Source: PRS1 sp965250265 (GTDB lineage: Bacteria; Bacteroidota; Bacteroidia; Flavobacteriales; Flavobacteriaceae). Taken from it: a stretch of DNA of 64,000 nucleotides. The stretch is taken from NCBI GenBank assembly GCA_965250265.1, contig CBDFNO010000015.1, forward strand, positions 186,001-250,000, given 5' to 3'. Below the pieces are notes generated by a model, which made no database searches, had not been told where the DNA came from, and worked only from the letters and a program-made list of their open reading frames with translations. Made by a program: the position numbers and the translations under genes. This document shows, piece after piece, positions 17,631-26,174 of this stretch (the stretch's first letter is position 1; each line of letters opens with the position of its first letter).

Positions 17631-17658
17631 GAAAAGCAAACTATTTAGTTTGCCTTTC
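17631..17658. terminator. Bidirectional terminator between the TerB-like gene and fbp
   Basis: Stem GCAAACTA (17636-17643) and TAGTTTGC (17646-17653), extended by GAAA/TTTC. It lies in the 80-base gap between two convergent genes. Confidence 0.65.
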
Positions 17659-17687
17659 TCTTTATAATTAAAATGCTGTTACTTTAC

Positions 17688-18686
17688 TCATTGCATAAAT
17701 CCTTCTACTTTTTCGACCATATTTTTACTCCCACAAATAAAAGGCACGCGTTGATGCAATTCTGTAGGTTGTATGTCTAAAATTCTTGTAATTCCATCGC
17801 TGGCTTTTCCGTTGGCCTGTTCTGCAATAAAAGCCATAGGATTACATTCATATAACAAACGTAATTTGCCTTCAGGATTTTTAGCCGTATTTGGATAAAT
17901 ATAAATACCACCTTTAATCATATTTCTATGAAAATCTGAAACCAACGACCCAATATATCTTGAGGTATAAGGTCTATCTCCTTCTTCCTTCTGACAGTAT
18001 TTTATATAATCTTTGATTCCTTGTGGAAAATGAATGTAGTTTCCTTCGTTTACTGAATATATTTTTCCGTCTTCAGGGAATTGCATATCAGGATGAGACA
18101 AGTAAAAGGTTCCTATAGCTGGATTTAATGTAAAGCCGTTAACTCCAACTCCAGTCGTATAAACTAACATTGTAGAGGTTCCATAAATAATATAACCAGC
18201 AGCAACTTGCTGGTTTCCTTTTTGTAAAAAATCATCTATAGTTACTGGAGTTCCAATTGGTGTTACACGCCTATATACGGAAAAAATTGTCCCTACAGAC
18301 ACGTTCACGTCTATATTTGAAGAACCATCTAAAGGGTCGATTAAAACAATATATTTATTTTGATTATTCTCATCTTGGCTATTTATAGTTATAAAATCGT
18401 CTTCTTCTTCACTGGCAATGCCACAAACAATATTCCTTTTAGTTAGCGTTTGTATAAACTTATCATTTGCATAAACATCCAACTTTTGCTGATCTTCTCC
18501 TTGAATATTTGTGTCTCCAAAAGCACCAATTATATCAACCAATCCAGCTTTATTAACTTCATGATTTACAACTTTAGCTGCTAACCTTATAGAGTTAATT
18601 AATCGTGATAGTTCACCTGAAGTATATTTAAATGACGTTTGATTCTCTATGATGAATTCACCCAGAGTTTGGTTTTTTTGAGACAT
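17688..18686 (-). CDS. fbp: Fructose-1,6-bisphosphatase class 1
   Basis: 332 residues, normal length for class 1 FBPase. Metal and substrate sites are present: 'ASEEEDD' near 91-97 supplies the acidic loop and 'LIDPLDGSSNID' near 115-126 the catalytic metal site. 'YIGSLVSDFHRNMIKGGIYIYP' and 'KLRLLYECNPMAFIAEQANG' are the sugar-phosphate binding C-terminal elements. It hydrolyses fructose-1,6-bisphosphate in gluconeogenesis in the cytoplasm. It appears monocistronic, with a terminator at 17631-17658. Confidence 0.97.
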   Translation of the reverse strand: MSQKNQTLGEFIIENQTSFKYTSGELSRLINSIRLAAKVVNHEVNKAGLVDIIGAFGDTNIQGEDQQKLDVYANDKFIQTLTKRNIVCGIASEEEDDFITINSQDENNQNKYIVLIDPLDGSSNIDVNVSVGTIFSVYRRVTPIGTPVTIDDFLQKGNQQVAAGYIIYGTSTMLVYTTGVGVNGFTLNPAIGTFYLSHPDMQFPEDGKIYSVNEGNYIHFPQGIKDYIKYCQKEEGDRPYTSRYIGSLVSDFHRNMIKGGIYIYPNTAKNPEGKLRLLYECNPMAFIAEQANGKASDGITRILDIQPTELHQRVPFICGSKNMVEKVEGFMQ

Positions 18687-18808
18687 TTTGAATTATGTAA
18701 TTAATTGTCGCAAATATCGGACTTTTTGATTAACTACAACGTTTTCGTAAAATAAAAATATAGTATCATAATCAACTTTAAACTATCTTTGATTTTATTT
18801 TTAAAAAT

Positions 18809-19291
18809 ATGAATTTTACAATTAGAGTAGCGACTGAAAAAGACATGTCGCAAGTGCTAAATCTAATTAAAGAATTAGCACTTTTCGAAAAAGAACCAAA
18901 TGCTGTTGAAATTACTTTGTCTGATTTGCAAAAAGATGGTTTTGGTAAATATCCTGCATTTAAATGCTTTGTTGCCGAAATAAATCATGCTATTGAAGGT
19001 ATTGCTTTAGTGTATAAACGCTTTTCTACCTGGAAAGGTATAGTTCTACATTTAGAAGATTTGGTGGTGAATCCTAAAATGAGAGGGCTAGGCTTAGGCA
19101 CGGCATTATTAGACGAAGTAGTTAAATATGGTTATGATTTGGGTGTAAAACGTATAAGTTGGGAAGTTTTAGATTGGAATGAGAAAGCCATTGATTTATA
19201 CGAAAAAAAAGGTGCAAAAGTGTTAAGAGATTGGGATGTGGTACAACTCAATGAACTAGGAATAAAAAATTATATATCAAAAATTAACTGA
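18809..19291 (+). CDS. GNAT-family N-acetyltransferase
   Basis: 160 residues with a full GNAT fold. The acetyl-CoA loop is 'VVNPKMRGLGLGTALLDEVVKYG' (consensus R/Q-x-x-G-x-G/A), followed by 'WEVLDWNEKAIDLYEKKGAK'. The 'DLVVNP' and 'SWEVLDWN' features place it near the diamine/thialysine acetyltransferase (SAT-like) branch. Its stop overlaps the start of the aspartate kinase gene (TGATG), so the two are translationally coupled. The substrate is not known; the coupling may point to an amino-acid-related role. Confidence 0.88.
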   Translation: MNFTIRVATEKDMSQVLNLIKELALFEKEPNAVEITLSDLQKDGFGKYPAFKCFVAEINHAIEGIALVYKRFSTWKGIVLHLEDLVVNPKMRGLGLGTALLDEVVKYGYDLGVKRISWEVLDWNEKAIDLYEKKGAKVLRDWDVVQLNELGIKNYISKIN

Positions 19292-20556
19292 TGCAAATAT
19301 TTAAGTTTGGTGGTGCTTCAGTAAAAGATGCTGAAGGTGTAAAAAACTTGGTTAAAGTTTTAAAAACTGTTGGGTATGATAACACATTAGTAGTTGTTTC
19401 TGCTATGGGAAAAACAACAAATGCTCTAGAAAAGGTTATCGATAATTATTTTAATAATAAAAAAGAACTTCAAAGTTCAATTCAAGAAATAAAGAAATTT
19501 CACAATGCTATTTTATTAGATCTTTTTGATATCGAAATTCATAGGGATAAAAATCATCCTGTTATTGGTAAAATTTCAGCATTTTTTAATGACCTAAGCA
19601 TTTTTTTTGAAAGAAATAAATCACCCGATTATAACTTTGTTTACGATCAAGTTGTTGGTTTTGGAGAACTAGTTTCTACTACTATAATTAGTGACTATTT
19701 AGCAACTATTGGAATAAAAAGCAATTGGCTTGATGTACGCAATCTTATAAAAACAGATAATTACTATAGAAATGCCAAAGTAAATTGGGATAAAACACAA
19801 ACCCTTACTACAAAGAAAGTAAAGAGTAACGTTCTAAATATTACTCAAGGATTTTTAGGAAGTGATGCCAATAATTTCACAACTACCCTTGGTAGAGAAG
19901 GTAGTGATTATACTGCCGCAATTTTTGCATATTGCTTAAATGCTGAAAGTGTTACAATTTGGAAAGATGTTCCTGGTGTTTTAAATGCTGATCCTAGATA
20001 CTTTGAAAACGCACAGCTTCTCAACCAGATCTCTTATCGTGAAGCTATAGAACTGGCCTTTTATGGTGCTTCAGTTATCCACCCAAAAACCTTACAACCA
20101 TTACAAAGAAAAGAAATTCCATTGTTTGTAAAATCATTCTTGAACCCAGAAAATGATGGAACCTGTGTTGGTAAAGGCAAAAATTTAGATCCAGTTACAC
20201 CTTGCTTTATTGTAAGAAAGAATCAAGTATTAATTTCCTTATCATCTTTAGATTTTTCATTTATAGTTGAAGAAAATATTAGCGAAATTTTCAATTTATT
20301 ACATGTATATAAAATGAAAGTAGACGTAATACAAAACTCAGCAATTAGTTTTTCTGTTTGTATTGATAATAACTATAACAACCTTGAAAAGCTACTTTTA
20401 CATTTAAAGGCAAAATTTAAAGTAACACATCATGATAATGTTTCGCTTTATACAATTCGACATTACGACCAAAAATCCATTCAGAATTTGGAAAAAAATA
20501 AAACCGTTCTTTTAAAACAATTATATCAAGAAACCGTTCAAATAGTTACCAAATAG
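19291..20556 (+). CDS. Aspartate kinase (monofunctional)
   Basis: 421 residues. The amino-acid kinase domain begins 'MQIFKFGGASVKDAEGVKNL' with the KFGGxSV signature at 5-11. The aspartate/ATP sites include 'TTLGREGSDYTAA', 'WKDVPGVLNADPR' and 'SYREAIELAFYGASVIHPKTL'. The C-terminus has two weak ACT-like regions, so lysine/threonine feedback control is possible. It catalyses the first step from aspartate to lysine, threonine and methionine. There is no fused homoserine dehydrogenase. Confidence 0.94.
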   Translation: MQIFKFGGASVKDAEGVKNLVKVLKTVGYDNTLVVVSAMGKTTNALEKVIDNYFNNKKELQSSIQEIKKFHNAILLDLFDIEIHRDKNHPVIGKISAFFNDLSIFFERNKSPDYNFVYDQVVGFGELVSTTIISDYLATIGIKSNWLDVRNLIKTDNYYRNAKVNWDKTQTLTTKKVKSNVLNITQGFLGSDANNFTTTLGREGSDYTAAIFAYCLNAESVTIWKDVPGVLNADPRYFENAQLLNQISYREAIELAFYGASVIHPKTLQPLQRKEIPLFVKSFLNPENDGTCVGKGKNLDPVTPCFIVRKNQVLISLSSLDFSFIVEENISEIFNLLHVYKMKVDVIQNSAISFSVCIDNNYNNLEKLLLHLKAKFKVTHHDNVSLYTIRHYDQKSIQNLEKNKTVLLKQLYQETVQIVTK

Positions 20557-20584
20557 AATTTAAGTTTCATTATTTGTTTTTAAG

Positions 20585-20592
20585 TATATTTG
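20585..20592 (+). promoter_or_regulatory. -7 promoter element of the olsF-like gene
   Basis: TATATTTG matches TAnnTTTG and is 22 bases before the start of the acyltransferase gene. Confidence 0.45.
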
Positions 20593-20614
20593 TAATTGGC
20601 TCTAAAATAAATTC

Positions 20615-22426
20615 ATGGCATTAGTAACTGCAAAAGAGGTTTCAAAAGCGATAAAAGCAGATAAATATGGTTTTTTAGGGACTTTTGTTGGCTGGTTACT
20701 CATGAAGGTTTTAAAAATTTCTACCATTAATAAAGTATATAATCGAAATAAACATTTAAGTGACCTTGAATTTTTGAATGGTATTTTAGATGAGTTTCAA
20801 ATTAAATTCGAGATTCCCGAAGAAGATTTAAAACGTCTACCAAAAAAAGGTGCTTATATTACAACCTCTAACCATCCACTTGGCGGTATTGATGGTATTT
20901 TGCTTTTAAAACTCATGTTAGAACAACGTGAAGATTTTAAAATTATAGCAAATTTCTTATTACATCGCATCGAACCTATGAAACCTTACATTATGCCTGT
21001 AAATCCTTTTGAAGACCGAAAAGATGTAAAGTCAAGCATTACAGGATTTAAAAATTCAATTCTTCATTTAAGAGCAGGTAAACCTTTAGGAATCTTTCCT
21101 GCAGGTGAAGTTTCAACGTATAGAGATGGTAAATTAGTAGTCGACAAACCGTGGGAAGAAGCTGCTATGAAGTTGGTTAAGAAAGCCGAAGTACCCGTAA
21201 TACCTATTTATTTCCACGCAAAAAATAGTAAGCTCTTTTACAAATTATCTAAAATAAGTGACACATTTAGAACTGCTAAATTACCCTCTGAAGTACTCAC
21301 TCAAAAACGTCGCATCATAAAAGTTAGAATTGGTAAACCAATCTCGGTGAAAGACCAACAAGAACATGAAGAACTCAATGCCTTTTCAGAATTTATACGA
21401 AAAAAAACCTATATGTTGTCTAATACTTTTGAAGACAAACCTAAACGATTAGATAACATATCTTCCTCATTGAAGATTCCTAAAATTCCAAAAAAGATTG
21501 TAACTCCTGTTAAAACAGAAGTTATGATAAACGAAATTGAAGAGTTAAAAGAGGGAGATTACCGACTGTTAAAAAGTAAAAACTATGAAGTTTATTTAGC
21601 ACCTGCCATCAAGCTTCCTAACATTTTAAGAGAAATTGGTAGATTACGTGAAATTACATTCAGAGAAGTTGGAGAAGGCACAAATGAAGCCATTGACCTT
21701 GATAAGTTTGATACTTATTACCACCATATGTTTCTTTGGGACGATGAAGCAAAAGTAGTTGCTGGAGCATATAGAATGGGATTAGGGTCTAAAATTTTTG
21801 AAAAATATGGTATAGATGGTTTTTATCTACAAGATTTATTTCGATTTGAGACAGAGTTATTTAAAATGATGAGCCAGTCTATCGAAATGGGACGTGCTTT
21901 TATTATTGCAGCTTATCAGCAAAAACCAATGCCTCTTTTTTTACTTTGGAAAGGTATCGTTCATACTACACTACGTTTTCCTGAGCACAAGTTCTTAATT
22001 GGCGGTGTAAGTATTAGTAATCAATTTTCTAATTTTTCTAAATCTTTGATGATAGAGTTTATGAAATCACATTATTACGATCCTTATATTGCGCAATATG
22101 TACACCCTAAAAAAGAGTTTAAAGTAAAATTAAAAGATGCAGACAAAGATTTTGTCTTTGATGCCACAGCAGCCGATCTTCAAAAATTTGACAAATTTAT
22201 TGATGAGCTAGAACCTGGTAGTCTTAGAATGCCGGTTCTACTTAAAAAATATATTAAACAAAACGCAAGACTTATTGGGTTTAACGTTGATCCACTATTC
22301 AATAATGCTGTCGATGGATTAATGTATATTAAAATAGCCGATTTACCAGAAAGTACAGTACGTCCTGTTATGGAAGAATTTCAAGCTGAATTGGAACGGA
22401 AGTTTATGGAAAATTTAGATAAATAA
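20615..22426 (+). CDS. olsF: Bifunctional acyltransferase, OlsF-like ornithine/aminolipid synthase
   Basis: 603 residues joining two acyltransferases. The N-terminal half is a PlsC/LPLAT domain: 'TSNHPLGGIDG' (the NHxxxxD box, about residue 87) and 'GIFPAGEVSTYRDGK'. The C-terminal half (from about 310) is a GNAT/OlsB-like acyl-ACP N-acyltransferase: 'LREITFREVGEGTNEAIDLDKFDTYYHHMFLWD' and 'SIEMGRAFIIAAYQQKPMPLFLLWKG'. This order matches OlsF, described from Serratia and Flavobacterium johnsoniae, which makes ornithine lipid in one polypeptide; related Bacteroidetes enzymes make glycine lipids. The fold and fusion are clear; the acyl acceptor is inferred. Confidence 0.85.
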   Translation: MALVTAKEVSKAIKADKYGFLGTFVGWLLMKVLKISTINKVYNRNKHLSDLEFLNGILDEFQIKFEIPEEDLKRLPKKGAYITTSNHPLGGIDGILLLKLMLEQREDFKIIANFLLHRIEPMKPYIMPVNPFEDRKDVKSSITGFKNSILHLRAGKPLGIFPAGEVSTYRDGKLVVDKPWEEAAMKLVKKAEVPVIPIYFHAKNSKLFYKLSKISDTFRTAKLPSEVLTQKRRIIKVRIGKPISVKDQQEHEELNAFSEFIRKKTYMLSNTFEDKPKRLDNISSSLKIPKIPKKIVTPVKTEVMINEIEELKEGDYRLLKSKNYEVYLAPAIKLPNILREIGRLREITFREVGEGTNEAIDLDKFDTYYHHMFLWDDEAKVVAGAYRMGLGSKIFEKYGIDGFYLQDLFRFETELFKMMSQSIEMGRAFIIAAYQQKPMPLFLLWKGIVHTTLRFPEHKFLIGGVSISNQFSNFSKSLMIEFMKSHYYDPYIAQYVHPKKEFKVKLKDADKDFVFDATAADLQKFDKFIDELEPGSLRMPVLLKKYIKQNARLIGFNVDPLFNNAVDGLMYIKIADLPESTVRPVMEEFQAELERKFMENLDK

Positions 22427-22481
22427 TCATTATATTTATTTAGGCATGTTTTTTGTGCTTTTAATACAAATTTTAAACAAT

Positions 22482-23531
22482 ATGATTAACCATCGCCTGT
22501 TAAAAATAACTTTAATTATTCTTATATTATTTAACACCAATACTTCCTTTACACAAGAAATTTTTGGAATAATCCTTGACGGAAATACAAACAATCCAAT
22601 TGAAGGAGCTTCAATTTATTTTGACAATACAACTATTGGGACTACTTCCAATGATCGAGGTGAGTTTTCGTTAGAATATAAAAAAGGATTGGAGACTTCT
22701 TTAGTGTTCTCTTTTATTGGTTATGAGACCATTATCTATGATGAATTTGATTTAGGAGAAAAAATGGAAGTCTATTTATATGAATCTAATGAAGTTTTAG
22801 ATGAAGTCTTAATTACTGCAAAAGATGCTTGGCCTAGAGAATTAAAACTCAAAGAATTTTTGAAGCATTATTTAGGTGAATCCGATAATGGAAAATCGTG
22901 TAAAATATTGAATAAAGATGATATTATCTTAAGATATGATAATAACAAAAAGCAATTGACTGCTCGTGCTAAATCTCCAATATTAATTAAAAACACGAAT
23001 TTAAAATACCTAATTACTGTTGAATTAGATCAATTTGAAGTAAATTATTCTTTAGTTAGTAAAAATAAAAAACGCCTTAATTTAAGTTATGTATTTTATT
23101 CAGGAGCTAATTTCTTTAAATCACTTCAAGAAATTCCAACTAAAAGGACTTTAGAAAAAAGAGAAGAAGCCTATGAAGGCTCTATATTACATTTTATGAG
23201 AGCATTAGCACGAGAGGAATTAAATAAAAAAGGTTATAGAATACATTTAGGTAATAATCCTGTAAATCCAAATAGATTTATAAAAGTTTTTCCAATAGAA
23301 AATAGTAATAATGTTTATGTTAAATTAAAAAGCAAAATCAATATTTTATACAAAAGAGGAAAACAATCATCTGTCGAAAATTTTACCGATGAATTTTATA
23401 TAGACCATTTTGGAAATCATACACCACCTGAAAATGTAAGGTTTAGTGGAGATTTAGGTAAACAACGAATGGGAGATGCACTGCCTTTAGATTTCTTACT
23501 TATAAAACATAAGAGATATAGAAATCTATAG
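22482..23531 (+). CDS. Secreted protein with N-terminal CarboxypepD_reg-like domain
   Basis: 349 residues from the chosen start ATG (22482), which begins 'MINHRLLKITLIILILF', a plausible signal peptide; the frame is also open to 22446. After the signal comes a carboxypeptidase-regulatory-like beta domain: 'IFGIILDGNTNNPIEGASIYFDNTTIGTTSNDRGEFSL' then 'LVFSFIGYETI'. This is the N-terminal domain shared with SusC/TonB-dependent proteins and DUF5686-type proteins. The remaining 230 residues are of unknown fold. Its 3' end overlaps the convergent arsC gene by 6 bases. Confidence 0.7.
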   Translation: MINHRLLKITLIILILFNTNTSFTQEIFGIILDGNTNNPIEGASIYFDNTTIGTTSNDRGEFSLEYKKGLETSLVFSFIGYETIIYDEFDLGEKMEVYLYESNEVLDEVLITAKDAWPRELKLKEFLKHYLGESDNGKSCKILNKDDIILRYDNNKKQLTARAKSPILIKNTNLKYLITVELDQFEVNYSLVSKNKKRLNLSYVFYSGANFFKSLQEIPTKRTLEKREEAYEGSILHFMRALAREELNKKGYRIHLGNNPVNPNRFIKVFPIENSNNVYVKLKSKINILYKRGKQSSVENFTDEFYIDHFGNHTPPENVRFSGDLGKQRMGDALPLDFLLIKHKRYRNL

Positions 23532-23939
23532 ATTTTTTACAAAGTTTTTACAATAAATCTTAATTTTATTTCTAGTTTTTTCAAAAACCTTATACTTTTC
23601 TACTTTAGTACCTTCTACCTTTGAAGGATCTAAAAAATTATGATGTAAGCGTACAGCATTTTTACTAGGTATGTGTGGACAATTTTCTTTTGCGTGATCA
23701 CAGACCGTAATAATATAATCGAAATCTATATGTGCATATTCTTCTATATGGTTTGAAGTAAAATAAGAGATATCAATATCTTCTTCCTTCATAATAGCAA
23801 TAGCATCTGGATTTAGTCCATGAGTTTCGATACCAGCACTATATATGGTTGCTTTGCCTTTAGCAAATTGCTTTAAATACCCATGTGCCATTTGGCTTCG
23901 GCATGAATTTCCTGTGCAAAGCACTAATATATTATTCAT
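23526..23939 (-). CDS. arsC: Arsenate reductase, low-molecular-weight phosphatase (thioredoxin-linked) type
   Basis: 137 residues. The phosphatase-like P-loop is CTGNSCRS (8-15), with the resolving pair Cys80 and Cys87 in 'TVCDHAKENCPH'. This Cys pattern (8, 13, 80, 87) matches the thioredoxin-coupled ArsC of the pI258 type, where arsenate binds the first cysteine and is reduced through a disulfide relay. It is the last gene of the arsR-DUF6428-GNAT-arsC operon and overlaps the GNAT stop by 4 bases. Arsenite produced by it would normally need an efflux pump, which is not in this operon. Confidence 0.88.
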   Translation of the reverse strand: MNNILVLCTGNSCRSQMAHGYLKQFAKGKATIYSAGIETHGLNPDAIAIMKEEDIDISYFTSNHIEEYAHIDFDYIITVCDHAKENCPHIPSKNAVRLHHNFLDPSKVEGTKVEKYKVFEKTRNKIKIYCKNFVKNL

Positions 23940-24427
23940 ATTGATTTACTTCTACGTTCTAAAAAATGATTATCATACCATTTGCCTTTCAATTGTCCTA
24001 TTTTCTCTCTTACACCAACAACTCTGAATCCGCACTTTTTATGCAATTCAATACTAGCAATATTTTCAGAAAAAGTACCAGCCTGTAATGTCCAAAAACC
24101 GTTATCTTCACTTTCCTTTATAAGTTGCCTTAAAAGGATTTCTCCTATTCGCTGTCGTTTATAGTTTTTATCTACATAAACAGTCCCTTCAGCTACGCCT
24201 TTATAAACCTTGCGTTTTGATACTTGTGATAATACAGCATAACCAACTACCAAAGTATCTTTAACGGCTACAATTCTACAAGACTCAATATGTTTTTTAT
24301 TCCAAGATCCCCAATCAGGAATTTCGGTTTCAAAAGTAGCAATGCCGGTAGCAATACCATCAGCATATATTTTTGAAACCGAATCCCAATCTGCTTTAAT
24401 TAATGGTCTTATAGAAATTTGATTCAT
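23936..24427 (-). CDS. GNAT N-acetyltransferase, ArsN/phosphinothricin acetyltransferase-like
   Basis: 163 residues. The N-terminus 'ISIRPLIKADWDSVSKIYADGIATGIATFETEIPDWGSWNKKH' is the PAT/ArsN-type substrate region. The acetyl-CoA loop is 'TVYVDKNYKRQRIGEILLRQLIKES', and 'SENIASIELHKKCGFRVVGVREKIGQLKGKWYDNHFLER' is the family C-terminus. ArsN proteins encoded in ars operons acetylate the arsenical antibiotic arsinothricin; the position between DUF6428 and arsC fits that. A general phosphinothricin-type activity is the alternative. It overlaps arsC by 4 bases and starts 4 bases after the DUF6428 stop. Confidence 0.82.
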   Translation of the reverse strand: MNQISIRPLIKADWDSVSKIYADGIATGIATFETEIPDWGSWNKKHIESCRIVAVKDTLVVGYAVLSQVSKRKVYKGVAEGTVYVDKNYKRQRIGEILLRQLIKESEDNGFWTLQAGTFSENIASIELHKKCGFRVVGVREKIGQLKGKWYDNHFLERRSKSI

Positions 24428-24430
24428 AAA

Positions 24431-24901
24431 TTAACAACAAGCTGTTTCTGCTACAACAGCTTCTTTTTCCGGAGTACAGCATTCACTTTTGGCCTTACAA
24501 TCTGTTTTCTCAACCGCTAACTTAATGATTAAATTGTCATTTCGTATTTCGAAATCATTAACAAATAATTGTGCAGTATGAAAAGTAGCATTGCTATATT
24601 CAAATTTCAATTCGGCTTCTAGAACATAAGGCTTCATCTCGCCAACTCTTTCAAATATCTCCAGGGCTTTATCAACTTTCATATAGTCTCTTTTTCCTAA
24701 TTCGCTTGGACTTTCCCACAGCTGCACAATGGTTTCTTTCCAAGCATCCGTTTTAGCACCACAATCAACCGAGTCAATTGAAATGTGCTTTACTTCGGTA
24801 ATGTGATAATTTGCACCTACCAATAAATTTGGTGCATATTCGAACATCAATGCTTTGTCTTGGTGTTCTTTTAGTACGTTAAATAATTCTTGTGTTTTCA
24901 T
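24431..24901 (-). CDS. DUF6428 family protein with cysteine-rich tail (ars operon)
   Basis: 156 residues. The start 'MKTQELFNVLKEHQDKALMFEYAPN' followed by 'YHITEVKHISIDSVDCGAKTDAWKETIVQLWESP' is the pattern of DUF6428, a small protein usually encoded in ars operons of Bacteroidetes. The C-terminal 30 residues contain seven cysteines, in 'DCKAKSECC', 'TPE' and a final 'ACC', arranged like a metal or arsenite ligand tail. There is no signal peptide, so it is cytoplasmic. Its function is unknown; arsenite binding or delivery is an inference from the tail and operon. Confidence 0.75.
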   Translation of the reverse strand: MKTQELFNVLKEHQDKALMFEYAPNLLVGANYHITEVKHISIDSVDCGAKTDAWKETIVQLWESPSELGKRDYMKVDKALEIFERVGEMKPYVLEAELKFEYSNATFHTAQLFVNDFEIRNDNLIIKLAVEKTDCKAKSECCTPEKEAVVAETACC

Positions 24902-24947
24902 TTTTGTTTTTATTTTATTGATGTATAATTAAAAATCTATTATGGAC

Positions 24948-25271
24948 TTAACAACAATTTAATTTTGTTGTATTAAAAAATGTATTCAATTGATTTTGCA
25001 ATTTTGTCCAACGTTTTAGGTCTATGCAATAACACATACGTTTTCCTTCTACCTCACCTTGAAGTAATCCTATACTTTTTAATTCCTTTAGATGTTGTGA
25101 AATCGTTGCTTGTGCTAATCCTATTTCTTCAACCAAGTCGTTACATATACATGCCTCTTGCTGGCTTATATATTGCAATATGGCAATCCGAGCTGGATGC
25201 CCTAATACTTTAAAAGATTGCGCCAACTCATTTTGTTGTTCAGAAAACATTTGTGTTTTAGTAGTTCCCAT
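24948..25271 (-). CDS. arsR: ArsR family arsenic-responsive repressor
   Basis: 107 residues, a complete winged helix. 'FKVLGHPARIAILQYISQQEACICNDLVEEIGLAQATISQHLKELKSIGLL' includes the metalloid-binding CxC (Cys41 and Cys43) just before the recognition helix. Additional cysteines are in 'MCYCID' and a terminal CC. It heads the operon and should be autoregulated through the palindrome at 25285-25296. Arsenite would bind the thiols and release DNA. Confidence 0.92.
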   Translation of the reverse strand: MGTTKTQMFSEQQNELAQSFKVLGHPARIAILQYISQQEACICNDLVEEIGLAQATISQHLKELKSIGLLQGEVEGKRMCYCIDLKRWTKLQNQLNTFFNTTKLNCC

Positions 25272-25284
25272 TTTTATTATTTAT

Positions 25285-25302
25285 ATATTGCAATATTACG
25301 AT
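25285..25302 (-). promoter_or_regulatory. Predicted ArsR operator
   Basis: The minus strand reads ATCGTAATATTGCAATAT, containing the perfect palindrome ATATTGCAATAT (25285-25296), 14-31 bases before arsR. A related element (14 of 18 matches) precedes the ArsR gene at the left edge of the window. Confidence 0.6.
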
Positions 25303-25315
25303 GTTAGTTTTTAAT

Positions 25316-25339
25316 AAAAAAGCCAAATTATGCTTTTTT
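25316..25339 (-). terminator. Weak terminator after the TM2 gene operon
   Basis: AAAAAAGC and GCTTTTTT form an 8-bp, AU-rich stem with a run of T on the plus side and A on the minus side. On the plus strand it would face arsR; it more likely ends minus-strand arsR-upstream or plus-strand read-through. Stability is low. Confidence 0.35.
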
Positions 25340-25361
25340 TGACTTTTTCTATTTAACTACT

Positions 25362-25838
25362 TTAAAACCAGGGCTTATGACTAGCCTGATAAGTGTTATA
25401 AAACTCTTCATCTGATTTTGTGAGATATATAATTCCTTCCATTATAGTAAAAATCCATACCACCCAACCAAAAAAACCAAAGCTGAAAACACTTAAAACT
25501 ATTGTGAGTGCCAATAGTATAAATCCTTCTTTATTGTATCCCAATATAAATTTATGAATACCAAAACCACCTAATAAAATTGCTAAAATTCCAGCCAATA
25601 CTTTTTTATTGTCACCTGATGCCTTATTATATGCGTCTTTAGCTTCGGACGTAAATTCATTTGCAGTTTCAGCGAAACCTGAAGCTTTTTCTTTAGTTTC
25701 TTCAAAAGCTTCTTTTGCTTCTTCTACAAAATCTCCAGCCTTTTCACTAACTCTTTCAGCTGCTTTTTTTACCTCATCTTTAGCGTGATCAATCATATCA
25801 TTTAGGTCATCACGGAAGTTTTTTTTATTATCTGACAT
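25362..25838 (-). CDS. TM2 domain protein with helical N-terminal region
   Basis: 158 residues. The first 75 are charged and helical, with repeated 'EEAKEAFEETKEKA' heptads resembling a YtxH or apolipophorin-type coiled region. The C-terminal part is a TM2 domain: 'KKVLAGILAILLGGFGIHKFILGYNKEGFILL', a second membrane helix, then 'FFGWVVWIFTIMEGIIYLT'. The 'GxxGxHxFYLG'-like turn is the TM2 hallmark. It is the last gene of the run 27884-25362. Its function is unknown, but it is a likely envelope stress protein. Confidence 0.82.
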   Translation of the reverse strand: MSDNKKNFRDDLNDMIDHAKDEVKKAAERVSEKAGDFVEEAKEAFEETKEKASGFAETANEFTSEAKDAYNKASGDNKKVLAGILAILLGGFGIHKFILGYNKEGFILLALTIVLSVFSFGFFGWVVWIFTIMEGIIYLTKSDEEFYNTYQASHKPWF

Positions 25839-25888
25839 TATTATTAGTTGATTTAATTAAGTTATGAAAAATAAAATAGCAGAATATG

Positions 25889-26152
25889 TTATTTTTTCCA
25901 ACGTTCTAATTTTGGAATTCCTTTAGAGAAAAATCCTGCCAGAAATCCCGGAAAGCCCATTTCTTTTAATTTTCCTTTTGAAAATTCTTGCATTTGCGAA
26001 GCTGTCCAATCTGGTTGTAAAAACTTTCCATCTTCAAAGCAATAGCTACAGTACATTTTACTAATACTACCATCTACATTTGTTGCACCACCTTTAGGAT
26101 CTTTTTTTAATGGCATTCCACAACTTTGACAATTTTTATATGTTTTACCCAT
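25889..26152 (-). CDS. Small putative zinc-ribbon protein
   Basis: 87 residues from ATG at 26152, chosen because the family begins 'MGKTYKNCQSCGMPLKKDP'; the longer frame to 26188 overlaps the upstream VOC gene by 14 bases. Two CxxC knuckles, 'CQSC' and 'CSYC', form a putative zinc ribbon; the C-terminal part 'GKFLQPDWTASQMQEFSKGKLKEMG' is conserved in this family. It is cytoplasmic, with unknown function, and is commonly found next to small VOC/DUF genes in Bacteroidetes. Confidence 0.75.
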   Translation of the reverse strand: MGKTYKNCQSCGMPLKKDPKGGATNVDGSISKMYCSYCFEDGKFLQPDWTASQMQEFSKGKLKEMGFPGFLAGFFSKGIPKLERWKK

Positions 26153-26174
26153 AGATTTGTTTTTTGATACTAAT

